A DNA stretch of 64,000 nucleotides from Turnera subulata (GCA_028386065.3 JAKUCV010002766.1:1-64000); one strand, 5' to 3'; shown: positions 11,104 to 22,709, counted from the first letter of the stretch. Notes: a model not told the origin generated them from the sequence alone. A program made the numbers and translations.

Positions 11104-12534
11104 GGAAATTCTACAACAATGATCAACTCACACAAATAAGAGTCATGCATACAAAATCATTTAACAAGGAATTCTATTAAATGATACTCCTACTATATAT
11201 ATCAAGACAATCATATAAGTAGGCCAAGATCCACATTTAACTACTAGATAAGTCAGCTTTGGCTGATCGCTTACTTCACAGCTATTTAGGTAGACAACTC
11301 TTGTCAATTACATCTCATGTAACTCTTTGATAGTTGAGTGAACAACACTTGTTCTTGTATATCTTATAGACTTAGCTCAACTCCTTGCCTCTAAGTCCTT
11401 AATCCTATTAAGATGACCTAGTTAATTTCAACACCATAATAAGCAGTTTCGATATTACAATTATCGCGTCGCACCTTGCTAGGATAAACATTGGCACCTT
11501 GCTTTGGCAAAACCTACCAATTGTTGATCTTAACCTTGATGAGTGCTTATCATGGAAGGCAACACAAGAAGAACTTAATATTTACATCAACATATTATTC
11601 CTATGCATCACATGCATGTTCTTGATAAATATATATTGATGTTTGTGAATTTGGAAACCAAAATTACAAGTGAACATCGATGTTCAATATTGGACATTGA
11701 TGTTGTGAGAATCTGATTCTCCCAACTAATTGGCCGAGGCTCAAGCACATCGATGTTCAACACTTCAACATCGATGTTTTGAGTAACTTGAACACCAAAC
11801 TATTTGGCAGTAGCTCAAGAACATCGATGTTCAACTCTTCAACATCGATGTTTTGAGAATTCTGAAAGTTCAAGATTTTGGCAGTAGCATTTTAACATCG
11901 ATGTTGAACTTAAACATCGATGTTTGAACTTCTGGAACTCAAGAACATCGATGTTGGAATCTTGAACATCGATGTTTTGAGAGTTCTAGAACATCAAACC
12001 AATTTGGCCGAGCTCAAATAACATCGATGTTTAACTCTTAACATCGATGTTTTTGAGAGTTTTGCATGAGAACATCGATGTTGGTCACACAACATTGATG
12101 CTTTGAAGATTCGACCGAGGCTAAACTTCATCAGAACATCGATGTTTGTCACACAACATCGATGTTATGAAGGTTCGGCCAAAGCTAAACTTCATGCGAA
12201 CATCGATGTTTGTCTCACAAACATCGATGTTGTGGCCAAGCTGTACTAGAACGACAATCGTTCTATACACAAACCGACACTCGATTTTTTCCTAGTCGAA
12301 CTCTTCGACTTAATGCCATGAACATCTTAAATGATATCTCATACCAACCAAGTGTTTGTTGTCAAAACATTTTTAACAAAAACACAACATCAACATGTAC
12401 AAAAATCATTTAGCATATTATATATACAAAATGAATTCCAGCATATCACATATACTAGCATGTTCATACTATATCACATATAACATATGAACACATAATT
12501 CAGTTTAGTGTTTCACAAGAGGCTCCGCTACCAC
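11104..12534 (-). other. Copia-A untranslated leader with primer site
   Basis: The primer-binding site is GCTCCGCTACCAC (12522-12534), next to the LTR terminus at 12535. The leader runs left to the gag start and carries the palindrome array at 11673-12231. The leader portion at 11104-11670 aligns with 48700-49297 of the young copy. It is long for a copia leader and has no convincing ORF. Confidence 0.85.
11673..12231. repeat. Array of paired AACATCGATGTT palindromes (old copy)
   Basis: Nine pairs by my count, each pair spaced about 20-21 bp start to start and separated from the next by roughly 25-50 bp of less conserved DNA. A few units are mutated, for example ACATTGATGTT near 11694 and 12089. 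Because the unit is self-complementary, each pair can also fold as a 12-bp stem with an 8-9 nt loop. It is the counterpart of the array at 48058-48667. Confidence 0.92.
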
Positions 12535-13694
12535 TGTAAGTATCTGAGTCATGCAACTTGACAATCAAATGCAACTAAATGCACAGCGGAAATCCCGGTA
12601 CTCATGGAGGATCCATGTGAAACAGAGTAAACCGAGTTATAGAAAAACATACCTGGTTCGGTTGAGGTCTTTCACCCAACTGATGATCCGAATCAGCAAG
12701 AGCTGGATAGCAATCCCGCCCCTATACGGTATCCACACGAACCGTGATAACTAGTTGGAATCGTCACACGATTAGCAACCCGAGTACCCCCGAACTGATG
12801 TGCTAGTAGCAGGTTTCGGAAGCTAGAGTTTGTGGTATTTTCTTCTTTCTCAAAGGTGTGTATGGTCTGAAACTCTCAAGAACTCTCAAGACACTCTCAA
12901 GGCTCAATCCTTTGAAAATTTTCAGACTCAAAGTAAAGAAGACACAAGCATAATCAGATTATGCTTAGTCTAATCCCACTCACAAAAGCAAGGGATAAAG
13001 TGGCCAACACCTTCGTCCCATTATCAAGATTAAACAGGAGACATGGAATATGTCAATCTCGCATATGTTCAATCTCGGTTTCTTGATCCTCGAGTTAACT
13101 GCGTAAAACGGATACCTATGATATCACCATATCATAATCCGAGCATGGCCATGCATTTACGGTTCAACTCTATCAAGAAACCATCCGATAATATACCCGT
13201 TATATGGGTTGGACGAATCCCCTCTGGATTATACAAAACCCATTGCACATTTATCATATACCCAATGATTACACTAAGGTCTACTCATTTACGAAATAAC
13301 CAAGAGTAATATCAAAGTATATGACTCATATGTTGGGAACCTTGATGATCTCAGGTCTAAGGACAATACATATAAGAACCGCTATCGACAAACATATAAC
13401 GTTCCATGTAGCGTTCTTATGTGGGTCGGTCCAGTCTACAAGTTCTCTAACTTGTACCCGTATGTAGAATTCATATCACATATAAATTCTCAACATACGC
13501 TAGTCTTAATTTGTTATTACAACCCATCCATAATATTAATCGACTAGGGACATTTAAGAATATGAAATATTCTTGGGTTATAAATATGTGCAAGCGTTTA
13601 TCTCATAAACGATATTTATTGGAATAACCTTAATGTGTATACCTGACTACAAACAATCATCCATTGATTGGCTTTTGGGCATATTACACTAACA
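12535..13694 (-). repeat. Outer 5' LTR of the composite, internally deleted (1160 bp)
   Basis: The termini are TGTAAGTATC (12535) and ACTAACA (13694). Compared with the LTR part at 7747-8721 about 370 bp are missing at about 13009, between GTGGCCAACA and CTTCGTCCC. The lost part includes the GGTTGGACC-type cluster. Confidence 0.85.
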
Positions 13695-14733
13695 CTCTTC
13701 TCCAATCTTCTCATAGCTCTTGTCTTCGGTCGCTTCCAATGGGGGCATGAATTGCAAAATTTCTGCACTTTGGGCAATCTCCAAATCGTCATCTTCAGTA
13801 GTGCCACTCGTCACCAAGCCATTCAAGAGTGGATCATCACTACTCGCCACTTTGCTCACTTCCTTCACGGCATCATCAACAAAATCAACTCGGAAACAAC
13901 TGTCTTCTTCAAGTGGTCCTTCGGTTGCACGGAAGACATTGAACTCGATTTTCTCATTCCCATTCCTTAAAGTAAGCTTTCCATCACGAACATGAATTTG
14001 AGCTCCAGCAGTAGCTAAGAATGGCCTACCATGAATAATCGGCATTAGAAAATCAATTTCCATGTCGAGCACCACAAAATCGACTGGTACAAAGAACTTC
14101 CCAACCTTGATTCGAATATCCTCCAATATCCCCACTGGATATTTGACAGATCGATCCGCAAGCTGAAGAGAGAAGGTAGTCGGCTTCATGTCTCCAATGT
14201 CGAGGGAATGGAACCGGTGGTTCGTAAGCTTTGACTTCAGGCCATATGTCCTTCAGTTGCTCTCTTTTCTGCTTCACTAGCTTCCACTTGGCAATCCACT
14301 ACTCTTGCTCTTGCTTCTTTTCCTCTATTCTCTTCCCAAGTAACTACTTCTCCGTTTTCGGTTGCTCATCTTCTTCTTCTTGCTTAAAGATGGTGTCGGC
14401 TTCATCTTCTTTAGGTGGATAGGGATCATCTAATTGCTTGCCGCTTCTAAGTGCTACAGCTTTGACTTGCTCTCTCGGATTAACTGTGGGCTGTCCCGGT
14501 AGGTTTCCTGGTGTCCTCATAATCGCCTCTGCTTGCTGCGCAAGTTGCGTCTCAAGCATCTTCGAGTGAGTCTCCATATTCGCCATCCGATTGTTGAATC
14601 CTTGCATCATCTCCGTTTGCATACGTTGAGTCTCCATTATGGCTTTCATCATAGATGTAAGATCCATGTCTTAATTCTTTGGAATTTGCATGCTTGAACT
14701 CTTCTGCCCATAATCGTTCCTTTGAAAGTTGCC
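13695..14733 (-). pseudogene. Athila-1 gag C-terminus and protease remnant
   Basis: Frames on the minus strand show the gag tail (MDLTSMMKAIMETQRM, a coiled-coil-like Met/Gln segment, 14667-14344). They then give a protease segment with QLADRSVKYPVG and IIHGRPFLAT (about 14189-14030), matching the second half of Athila proteases. The part that should hold the catalytic DLGAS motif is missing: the chain jumps at about 14225 from a Pro-rich segment to the LADRS block. At 13700 the frame reads into KIGEE and is cut by the composite; it resumes at 6791. The protease would have been inactive before the composite inserted if the deletion is older, but the order is unknown. Confidence 0.85.
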
Positions 14734-15897
14734 TTACTGGTTCGGGTTGCTCTCCCTCCATGAGAAATTAGGATGATTCCTCCATTCCGGATTGTATGTG
14801 TTGGTGTAGGGTCCTCGTTGTTGTTGGCGTTGATGAATGTAATTCATCTGCTCAATCGTCAAGTCGTCTCCGGTTGGACAATTCATTGAATTGTGTCCAG
14901 CAGCTGCACATTTATCACAAATTAAACTCAGCATAACAGCAGCAACACATGATTTCACCTGCTGACTCAAAGAATCTTTCTTCGAATTAAGCATTCTCAC
15001 TGTCTCCACTTCCAGAATTCCAGCTACTCGCTTGTTGTTTGATCGTGAAGAGCTCTGGTAACTATTACTCGCCATTGTCTCCAACTTCTGATACGCCACA
15101 TCTAGTGCTTGCGCCATGAGTGCCCCTCTTGAAGCTGCATCCAAACTCATGCGCAAAGGCTCATTTAAACCATTAAAGAATGATCGAACTACAAGCCATT
15201 CGGGTAATCCATGTTGTGGGCGTCCTTGAATAAGATCCTTGTAACGTTCCCATGCTTCACAAAAACTTTCTCCATCTAATTGAGTGAATGATGTAATCTT
15301 GCTCCGGATACGTGCTGCTTTATCAGGTGGATAATATTTTGCAAGAAAAGCCTTTGAAAGCTCCTCCCACGTCATGTATGTTCCAGCTGCTCCTGACTTC
15401 AACCACTTTTTAGCCTTGCCTTGCAAAGAAAACGAGAATAAACGAAGTCGAATTGCATCATTAGTCGCCCCATTGATCTTGATTAAATCACAAATCTCCG
15501 TAAACGTCTGTAGATGTTGATTCGGGTCCTCATTATCCAAGCCTCCAAATTTTTTCGGTTGCACCATGTGAATGAGTGCTGTCTTCAGTTCGAAATTGTT
15601 GGCATTGATCGCTGGCCTTGCAATGCTCGACTGCACGATATCCAAACTTGGTGTTGCGTAGTCACACAATGTCTTGTTTCCTTCTTCTGCCATGATGACT
15701 GTCTCGAAATTATCTGCTACAACTGCTGCTTCCTCTTCTATTTCAGTGTCTTGAAGAAACTCCACAGGCTCTACGACTTGCTTCTGCTTTCGCTTGTTCG
15801 CGCATAGTTTCTTGTGTAATGTTCTCTCGATCTCCGGATTGATCTCAGGAATTGGACTCGATGAAGCACCGCATCTCGTCTTGGGCATTGACAACAC
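14734..15897 (-). pseudogene. Athila-1 gag (capsid-nucleocapsid)
   Basis: An uninterrupted frame of 387 codons. The central retrotransposon gag domain includes RPAINANNFELK, FGGLDNEDPNQHL and SFTQLDGESFCEAWERYKDL, the pattern of plant Athila gag. Near the end a zinc knuckle with spacing C-X2-C-X4-H-X4-C (CDKCAAAGHNSMNC) would bind the element RNA. The start Met at 15897 lies about 120 bp past the primer site. A frameshift near 14735 separates it from the gag tail and protease. This is the best preserved gene of Athila-1. Gag would assemble the virus-like particle in the cytoplasm. Confidence 0.88.
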
Positions 15898-16016
15898 TAT
15901 ATAAAAAGAAAAACAAAAATCGATTAAATAAAATAAAAGAAATAAAAAGAAACTAATGCAAAAAATAAAACCTAAAGTAATCTAGCTGCAATCTCAATAG
16001 TATCAAAACCGTTTGT

Positions 16017-16034
16017 TCCCCGGCAACGGCACCA
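16017..16034 (-). promoter_or_regulatory. Primer-binding site of Athila-1 (tRNA-Asp type)
   Basis: The minus strand reads TGGTGCCGTTGCCGGGGA, one base different from the site TGGCGCCGTTGCCGGGGA at 31046 in Athila-2. The site lies 8 bp from the LTR edge at 16043. Confidence 0.88.
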
Positions 16035-16042
16035 GAAAAGCT

Positions 16043-17265
16043 TGATGCATTTTATTTACGCGTGACTTTTTCAAATTTATAATTCTTGATCAATTCACAA
16101 CACGACACACAAATAACTCACGAGTAAACGCAACGATTGTTAACTGCAAGCGCACAGTGTACTATGTAGTGTAGTAGTCTAATCAAGGTCGATCCACAAC
16201 AAGGGAAATAAGTACTACCTAATGTCACAACTTATAATTATCTAGGAAAATCAAATAAAAAATGGTGTAGGGTGATGTCGACTAGGCTAGAAGGAAAAAA
16301 AATAAAATCGTAGGCTTAATCTAAAGTGATGTTCTATCAATATCTAAAGCAATCTAGGAAATCGGGGTTCACACAATTATTATCTAGGTTTATTATGCAT
16401 GGAATCGATATCTCCTACTGATGTGTGATTGTGGGAAATTGTTTCTAATGTTTTAATCCTCAGCTCTCACATGATAAATCAAATATTCAGCAATGATTAC
16501 TACCTAGCTCTCGCATAGCCTAGCATCAATACTAAACTCATTAAGCACGAAACAATCAATCAAACCCTTAGAAAATATCAGCTCTCGCTTATTTTAGCAT
16601 CAATCAATCTATGTTCTTCTTGGTATCATCATATATATCACGCAGCTCTCGCATGTTGCAATCAATAAGAATCAATCCAAAGTTGATAATAAATTCGGCA
16701 CACATAGATTGAACAATCAACACAATCAATTGAATAAACATCAATTCATATATAATAAAACCATAGAAGTAATTGGCTACATCCCTAATCCTAGAATAGA
16801 GAATTAGTTCATGATAATAAATTAGCAAATTATCAAAATCTCACAAGAATTCATCAAGTAAACAACTAAACAGAAAGAAAATCGAATAAAAGAGAGAGTA
16901 GTGAATTCGGGTAGCCGATTGTGTTGGTGATGATGGCATCGACTTGTGCTCCTCTGGTGACGACTTTTGCTGCAAATGAACTGGTGATTCTATGACTTTA
17001 AACCTTCTAATCTTGCTGGAAAAACGTTGAATTGTTGTGGGGAATAACCTTTGAAATTGGATGAGAAATTCGGCACCACCTAGAGGATCCAAAAGGGTGA
17101 AAACCCTAACCCTACTAGTGTGTGTGACCTAATAACTAACCAATTCGGCAGAGCTTCGCCCTCTGACTTCTGCCTCATGAATAAGTCAACCTAGGGGGTC
17201 CTTTTATGCTGTCTTTAGCTGCGGGGGTCCTTTTATGCTGTCTTTAACTGCTGGAAGTCGGTGGG
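16043..17265 (-). repeat. 5' LTR of Athila-1 (right end uncertain)
   Basis: The LTR edge TGATGCATTTTATTTACGCG at 16043 follows the primer site. The sequence then runs right to where another LTR (LTR-E) begins at 17266. I cannot see a clean CA end or a target duplication. The block 18658-19271 may be the displaced remainder. Confidence 0.6.
17194..17251 (+). repeat. 29-bp tandem duplication
   Basis: Two adjacent copies of a unit beginning GGGGGTCCTTTTATGCTGTC differ at one base near the end (TTTAGCTGC versus TTTAACTGC). Confidence 0.9.
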
Positions 17266-18657
17266 TGATGAGTGTGCATTTTACACTCATTTACGGTCCA
17301 ATTTTTACGCATTTTTAACTTGCAAATTTTACTTGTTCCATTTATTTTATTCTTTTTCTTGCATTTTATTCAATTTAATTCAATAAAACCTTTTTTCCTA
17401 GGATCCTAGTATTTTTGGGCATTTATAGGTATCAAGGCCGAGATTCTGGACAAATGCGCAGTCTTCTACACGGGCAGCCTATGCAACTCGGGCAGCACAT
17501 GTAAGCCCATGACCACATGACATCATCAGAGCCTTTTTCAAGGAAAATCAGCCCAAATTTCTAGAAATGAGTCCTCAAGATTATTTCCTGAAATGGCCCA
17601 TCTCCATTTCTGAAGAATTTCTCACAAAGCCCATCATGCTCACAAGCCTATCAATGAACAACTTGGTCAAGGAAATATTTTCAGCCCATCAAAGTACACC
17701 TTCTGCACTTGCTTTTGGCCAAATCTGTTTTTGGCATGGAGCATGGTGACTCCTCATGCACGTGTCCACCTTCAAGACCAAGCAAGGCATGAGAATTGGT
17801 CTTTTATGCCACTCATCATGTCACCTGCACAAGGCAAAAGGAGGACATGTAATTGTTGCCTTTTTGCTGCAACACGTGTAGCCTCCACCAAATACAACTG
17901 AAACACAACTGATCAAAGGACCAATTCTCCCGCCACTACTACATTGTGCGTGCGCAATTGAAGGGCTGACCACGTAAAAATACTTGGTTTTTCATGCACA
18001 TGACTTTTCAGCCACAAAGCCTCCATTGCAATTCACTATAAAAGGACATGCACTACATGACAAAGGCATCAAGTTCTCTACCAAGGAAAAATCGGCAAAA
18101 ACATAAATAGCTTAGGATTTGTACTTTTGTTACTTTGTAATTCTACTTTGGCTTTAGCTTTTGGAAAATTCTTGTCTTGGAGATTTGTCTCATTTTATTC
18201 AAAGTTGGCTCCATCTACTTGTAAGTTTAATCCTTGAATTTATTTTGGTGAATTATTTCCAAGTATTTATTATTTTTTTTTAAGGCTATGTCTTGCTAGA
18301 ATTCTTGTCTAGAATTAGGGGTTGAACTTGTTAATATTTCCACGCTTATTTAATTAAAGTTTTATTTCTGAATTTATTCTCTTTTAATCCGGTAATGAAT
18401 CTCCACTATGTTAATTGACTGGCCATCGTTTAGCATAAATTTATAATAGGGAAACGTTAAGTGACAGCGTCGTTTGCCTACAGGAAAACATTAACCGGGC
18501 TATAAAAACCGACCTCGAGGGAGGCGTGCTTTTTATTGGAGATTAAGTAGGTAAATTTCTTGATGCACCTAGTTTATTTCATCACTGGCAGATGGATAGT
18601 GGACGTAAACTAGGAAGGGATTTTACGGCAGTAGGAGAGTAGGTTATCGATTCTTTG
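17266..18657 (+). repeat. LTR-E fragment (Athila/Tat-type LTR), plus strand
   Basis: It begins with TGATGAGTGTGCATTTTACA and aligns with the inverted fragment at 56448-57530 from about 18037 to 18650 (shared words include CCGACCTCGAGGGAGGCGTG). The match stops after GGTTATCGAT near 18645. The LTR end (which in the other copy reads GGAAGCTATCA) is missing and no primer site follows. Coding capacity is nil. Confidence 0.75.
18037..18045 (+). promoter_or_regulatory. TATA box of LTR-E
   Basis: TATAAAAGG lies in the conserved part of LTR-E. The inverted copy has the same box at 57394-57402. Confidence 0.55.
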
Positions 18658-19271
18658 AATGGAAATTGAATTCCTTGACTTGCACTCCAAGTTGGGCATT
18701 TGCCTGTTTTCTGACCCGAAACTTGCACGCCACTTAACTCCTAGAAGACATCGGAACTGGGTGTTGGGCTCTTCTACAAAGTTCTAGATGATTATCTCAG
18801 CTTTCTTTCCACGAAAAGAACTCTTCAATTGGACTTCTGTAGCTCAAGATGTCGCTGAAACACTGGGCCTGGGTTGGCATAGAAAAATCTGCATCCTGGG
18901 CTGGATTAAAATAATTACTGTTCCTTGTGGACAGGTCCAAAAATTATGAAATTTAAGGCATAGAAAGCTCTAGAAGCCTAGTTTCGTCTCCAATTAGTCT
19001 CACTTAATGTTGATTCCTATAACTCTTGAAAGCTTCAAAATAGTCAGCTGTGCTCACTGCAGAAAGTTTCCTAAATTGGGCTTGGTTTCCAAACTTGGCT
19101 AAAAAGCTTCCATTCTTCAATAAAAACGATAAATTCCTAATAAAAACACTTAATCAGCAAAATTGAAGTACTAATTGACACAATCCATGAAAACACACGA
19201 TAATATAAAGATTATACACATTATCGACCAAGAATACATAGTAAAAGCCATTCAAAACCTTCATGAAAACA
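18658..19271. other. Displaced LTR-like sequence, family unclear
   Basis: Noncoding sequence that no longer matches LTR-E. On the minus strand it looks like long-LTR U3/R sequence (for example TTTTGCTGATTAAGTG near 19150). It may be the remainder of the Athila-1 LTR or the end of another element. No ORF of note. Confidence 0.4.
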
Positions 19272-19760
19272 CTAACATCTAGATGTTATCATGGTCCTAG
19301 TGGTAGCGACCTCGTTCGGGTAATCTTCGTGAATCTCAACTATAAGCACATCATCATCATTTTCTTGCCCATTCTCTCTTTCTTCGGCATTCACGGCATC
19401 CTCTTGCTTCGTTTGTTCATCAGTCTCTGAATCACCATTCCCTTCTATAGCTTCCACATAGCCATTCTTCGGTAACTTGAGCATACTTTTGGTGGAGAAT
19501 AGCATGTTTGAAATGGAGATCCCTTATTTTGTCCTCGACCACATTGTATTGCCCCATCATCTCTCGAAATTTCCCCATGATCGTTCGGGCATACTCATCA
19601 TCAGCACGATTCCCTGGAGAACCATTGCTTCTGATTTATCCATCATAGTCCGAAGTCGAAGTTGTTTTCCCTTTGTCTTGGTGGTGAGTACGTTCTCACC
19701 ACTTTGGTTGCTCATCCTTCTCCGTTGGGGTGTTTTCCGGAGTCATACCTTCGTCATCAA
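19272..19760 (-). pseudogene. Possible gag N-terminus of Tat-1
   Basis: Minus-strand frames start with MTPENTPTEKDEQPK near 19747 and change frame at least twice before ending in an acidic tail (19505-19272). One frame gives a helical segment with MGKFREMMGQYNVVEDKIR. The position downstream of an Arg-type primer site and LTR (20515-22472) suggests the start of a Tat/Ogre-like gag. I recognise no defined domain. The plus-strand open frame over the same stretch is judged a shadow. Confidence 0.4.
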
Positions 19761-20514
19761 CACTCCTAGCACACTTGCACTTGGTTCACTGTCAAATAAG
19801 GAAGCGGAATTTCAAGATCTCGTCTGGTTGGTTCAAAAGTTGGGCCACTATCAAAAGGGGTACTGTTTCAAGAAGGTGCGGTATTGGGTTGATTCCCGGC
19901 TCTATGCACCAATTTTCAAAACCATGCAGCTACGTTATGCAGATGCAATCCTATGTTTGGGTTTATGGAGTAAAGATGGCGGATATACATGGTTTTTCTC
20001 TGGACAAAGGTTATTTAATTGATGGAAGACTTCTTGCAACTCGGGTTAGTACTAATCTTTGACTCATCAAAACCATGGAGATGACACACTCTTCTCTTCT
20101 TTCACCATTAATACATGCATGAAATTTGGATCCACGACAACAAAACACATATGAAACACAAACACAGACACACAAATACACATACCAAGTATTGATAAAT
20201 TATGCTTGAGATGCTCAGGGTAGATGTTGGTTGGGGGCTTAAAAGACCGTCACTAAGCGGTAGTTTGGCCTACTCACATGTGACGTAGTGTGCCGCTTGA
20301 GGTCGCAGGCCTATTAAACCCCATCATTACTAAACAACGAGAAATAGGTTCACTCTAGCTGATAACCTATATGACAGTATGCACCGGACTAGGATCCCCG
20401 TGCCCTATTATGGTAGAAGCTTCACACAATAATCATGAATGTAGGGCACGCTTATGACAAACAAAGAGGCATATAGTAATCAACAATTGCACAAATTTTT
20501 TTGAACCCTCTAAG
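19761..20514 (-). other. Leader of Tat-1
   Basis: Noncoding stretch between the primer site (20515-20532) and the putative gag start. It includes a CA-rich patch near 20120-20185. I see no gene or structured RNA in it. Confidence 0.5.
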
Positions 20515-20532
20515 TCCCCAGCGGAGTCGCCA
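20515..20532 (-). promoter_or_regulatory. Primer-binding site of Tat-1 (tRNA-Arg type)
   Basis: The minus strand reads TGGCGACTCCGCTGGGGA, the primer-site type known from plant Ogre/Tat elements, 2 bp from the LTR terminus at 20535. Confidence 0.82.
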
Positions 20533-20859
20533 ACTGTGAGAAACTGACAAAAAATTAATTTGATCCCTTACTACATCAAAGGAGTCGCCACCTGAATTTT
20601 ATTGAGGACAAAATTCAGGGAAAATTTTTGACATCTATTACCCTTCCATATTGTGACGAAATCGTGTGCAATTGAAGATCCTTGTATGCCTTATGCACAA
20701 ACAACACAACAACAAAAGAAGAAATGAAAATAACGGCAAAACAGAAAGTAAACACATAATTGAGCTTGAGATTCCACCACTAGAATCCACCTACGTACTC
20801 CGGCGACCGGATTCAAAGCTCACGCAGTTCTTACATGGCATCACACAACACACACAAAA

Positions 20860-21115
20860 TAGCAAACGATGCAGCAATGTCACAACAACATTAACATTAA
20901 CACAACAATATCGACATCAAAGCCCCAACATTAACATCGCAACTGCAACATCAACATCACAGCAATATCGCAACAACACAACACAACTAACTAGTTAGCG
21001 ACATCACAATAATATCAACATCATAATAGCAATATCAACTCCATGACATCAATATCAATATCACAGCAGCAACATGAATATTACAACGACATCACAGCAT
21101 AAAAACAACACACAA
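20860..21115 (+). repeat. AACATC/ATATCAAC-rich simple sequence in Tat-1 LTR
   Basis: Imperfect repetition of CAACATC, AATATC and CACAGC words. The inverted counterpart at about 22960-23200 shows the same pattern as GATGTTG and GATATTG words, so the simple sequence is a standing part of this LTR family. Confidence 0.75.
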
Positions 21116-21762
21116 CAATAACATAGATAAAATTCAGCTTGAATCCCGTTTTCAGACCGAGACTACTTACGAACCTTAGTGACCGGGGGTCAAAGCCACG
21201 TAGTTCTAAGCATGGATTCACACGATAGTCAAAGCATCATCATAAACGTCAACACAGCAACACAACAGCAACAAGAATCGAATTAAAGGGTTAGGGTTAC
21301 CTCTTGAAGCCCTCCTCTTTTTCCCGTTAGCTTTCCGCATCTCAATAGAATTTTGACTTGAATTTAATCGAAAACTGGTACAAAAGGAGACCGAATAAAC
21401 ATCTGTTGTCAACAGTAAAGTTGTAGATCTCCCTATTAGCTTTTCAGAGACACCAAGAACGCAACAATCTGATGTCTGTAGCTCGAGATATTGTGATTTT
21501 CCCAGGACTGCGCATGGAAGAAGCTCCTCTCGGGTTTATGCTATTTCCTCCAACGATTTGCTCCGATTGGCCTCCTTCTTGTAACCTTCTTGCTCTCCTC
21601 TTGCTACTGCTTTGTTGCTACTCCTCTCCAAGAAATCTCTCCAGAAAATCAACTCCTCTAATGCCTCCTATACTCAAAGAACAAGGGTTTCTCCAAGCAC
21701 TCTAAGCTTATGGTGTGTAGAGAATAATTCTAATGTGTGTTCATCTTGTGTGTAATGGGGGT

Positions 21763-21772
21763 CTATTTATAG
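21763..21772 (-). promoter_or_regulatory. TATA box of Tat-1 LTR
   Basis: CTATTTATAG on the plus strand gives CTATAAATAG on the minus strand. The Tat-2 LTR has the identical ten bases at 26461-26470. Confidence 0.6.
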
Positions 21773-22472
21773 TATTCAGGGGATAAGGGATCATCTTAAT
21801 ACTCTAAGGGTCGAGTTTGATCCCTAAATCTGACGGTTATGGACTAGAATTGTGGAAAAAGGGCACAAAGAAGATTCTAGAAGGAATGATAGCCATAGCC
21901 CCGGCGGTCATGTCGTGACAACTGCCAAGGCCTGGCGGTCATCCCTCAAAGTCCGCCACTGACTACGCAGTTTTTCCGCTTTTCTTACTTTTTCTCCTCC
22001 AATCCAATTCCAAATTAGTTTCCACGCCTTCTAAAGTATTCCCTGTCCTAAAAAACACCTTAAACTTGTATCCCACTCCAATACTTTTCCTCATTATCAA
22101 CTACACATCAAATTATTCTCTTTTTTCTATTAAAATTACCATAAAAATACAAAATAAACAAAATACATGTTTAATCCCAAATCTCCACAAAAATTAGGAC
22201 TAAAATTAGGTGCAGCCATGTGTTTAAACGGACTATTATCTCTGGAGGATCCATATTTTATTAACTCAAAAATTCTAACCCAAAATCAAATAAATAACAA
22301 AGGGCAAAAAATAAATAAAAAAGAAATAAGCAAATAAAATACATTTATCCTACTACATTAAATCACAAACATATTTGTGTCATCAATCAAATCATCTCAT
22401 CAATTAAAGACATAAATAAATTCATAATTTAAAATAATAGAATAAACCATTGGTCAAATTTGGGTGTTCACA

Positions 22473-22709
22473 GATGCCCCTTGTTGGTGAGGCTTTATAA
22501 AACTGAAGACAAACCATTGAAAGAAGAACAATAGAATTTGAAGGAGTTTGCTACAATTGATGCTAATGCTCGACAAGTGTGCCATGGGGTTGGAACATTC
22601 CATGTTCCGAGGATTGTTCCACTGGGGAATAAGGAATCGTCTCATCCCTTAGTATGTGCTGAGGATAGTACTCTACTGGGGAGGAATCATCGCCTTACAA
22701 CTGGACTCG
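22473..22709 (-). other. 3' terminal internal sequence and polypurine tract of a Tat element
   Basis: On the minus strand the block ends with AAGGGGCATC directly before the LTR start TGTGAACACCC. It resembles 27284-27440 next to the Tat-2 LTR, with shared GATGCCCC and GAATCATCTCATCCC-like words. It therefore belongs to the 3' end of an element whose 3' LTR is 20535-22472. Confidence 0.65.

Larger units (their letters stand above)
6792..13694 (-). mobile_element. Rearranged Copia-A composite (LTR-leader-gag-LTR-leader-LTR)
   Basis: Reading leftward there are an LTR (13694-12535), primer site, leader with palindrome array, partial gag, a second LTR (10497-8939), a second primer site with a short leader, and a third LTR (8721-6792) carrying an 825-bp foreign block. 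Only the outer ends are flanked by a 5-bp duplication. The inner LTR therefore came from later recombination or from a tandem integration intermediate. No protease, integrase, RT or RNase H remains, so the unit is non-autonomous. Confidence 0.85.
2096..17265 (-). mobile_element. Athila-1: old minus-strand Athila-like Ty3/gypsy element
   Basis: Read on the minus strand the order is LTR (16043-17265 and possibly beyond), Asp-tRNA-type primer site, gag, protease remnant, RT-RNase H and a long 3' noncoding part. Gag and RT sequences are of the plant Athila type. The element is split between protease and RT by the Copia-A composite at 6792-13694; removing that and one TSD copy rejoins the coding frame. 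Integrase is missing and no matching 3' LTR is found at the left. The end positions are approximate. Confidence 0.82.
20535..22472 (-). repeat. LTR of Tat-1 (1938 bp)
   Basis: The termini are TGTGAGAAACTGAC (20535) and GGGTGTTCACA (22472). A TATA box lies at 21763-21772, with a GGCGGTCAT palindrome cluster upstream of it at about 21905-21965. The LTR has a primer site on its left and a polypurine tract on its right, so it is bordered by internal sequence on both sides. Its 3' half is repeated in reverse at 22710-23610. Confidence 0.82.

Noticed and set aside
19477..20062. Plus-strand open frame of 181 codons and an overlapping one of 110 codons
   Set aside because: They overlap the putative minus-strand Tat gag, have no recognisable domain and use odd composition. 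Treated as shadows.
21284..21300. Telomere-like repeat (GGGTTAGGGTTACC, and its reverse at 22769-22785)
   Set aside because: Only about two units, located at the same place in both copies of the Tat LTR. It may be a plant telo-box type promoter word but is not a telomeric array.
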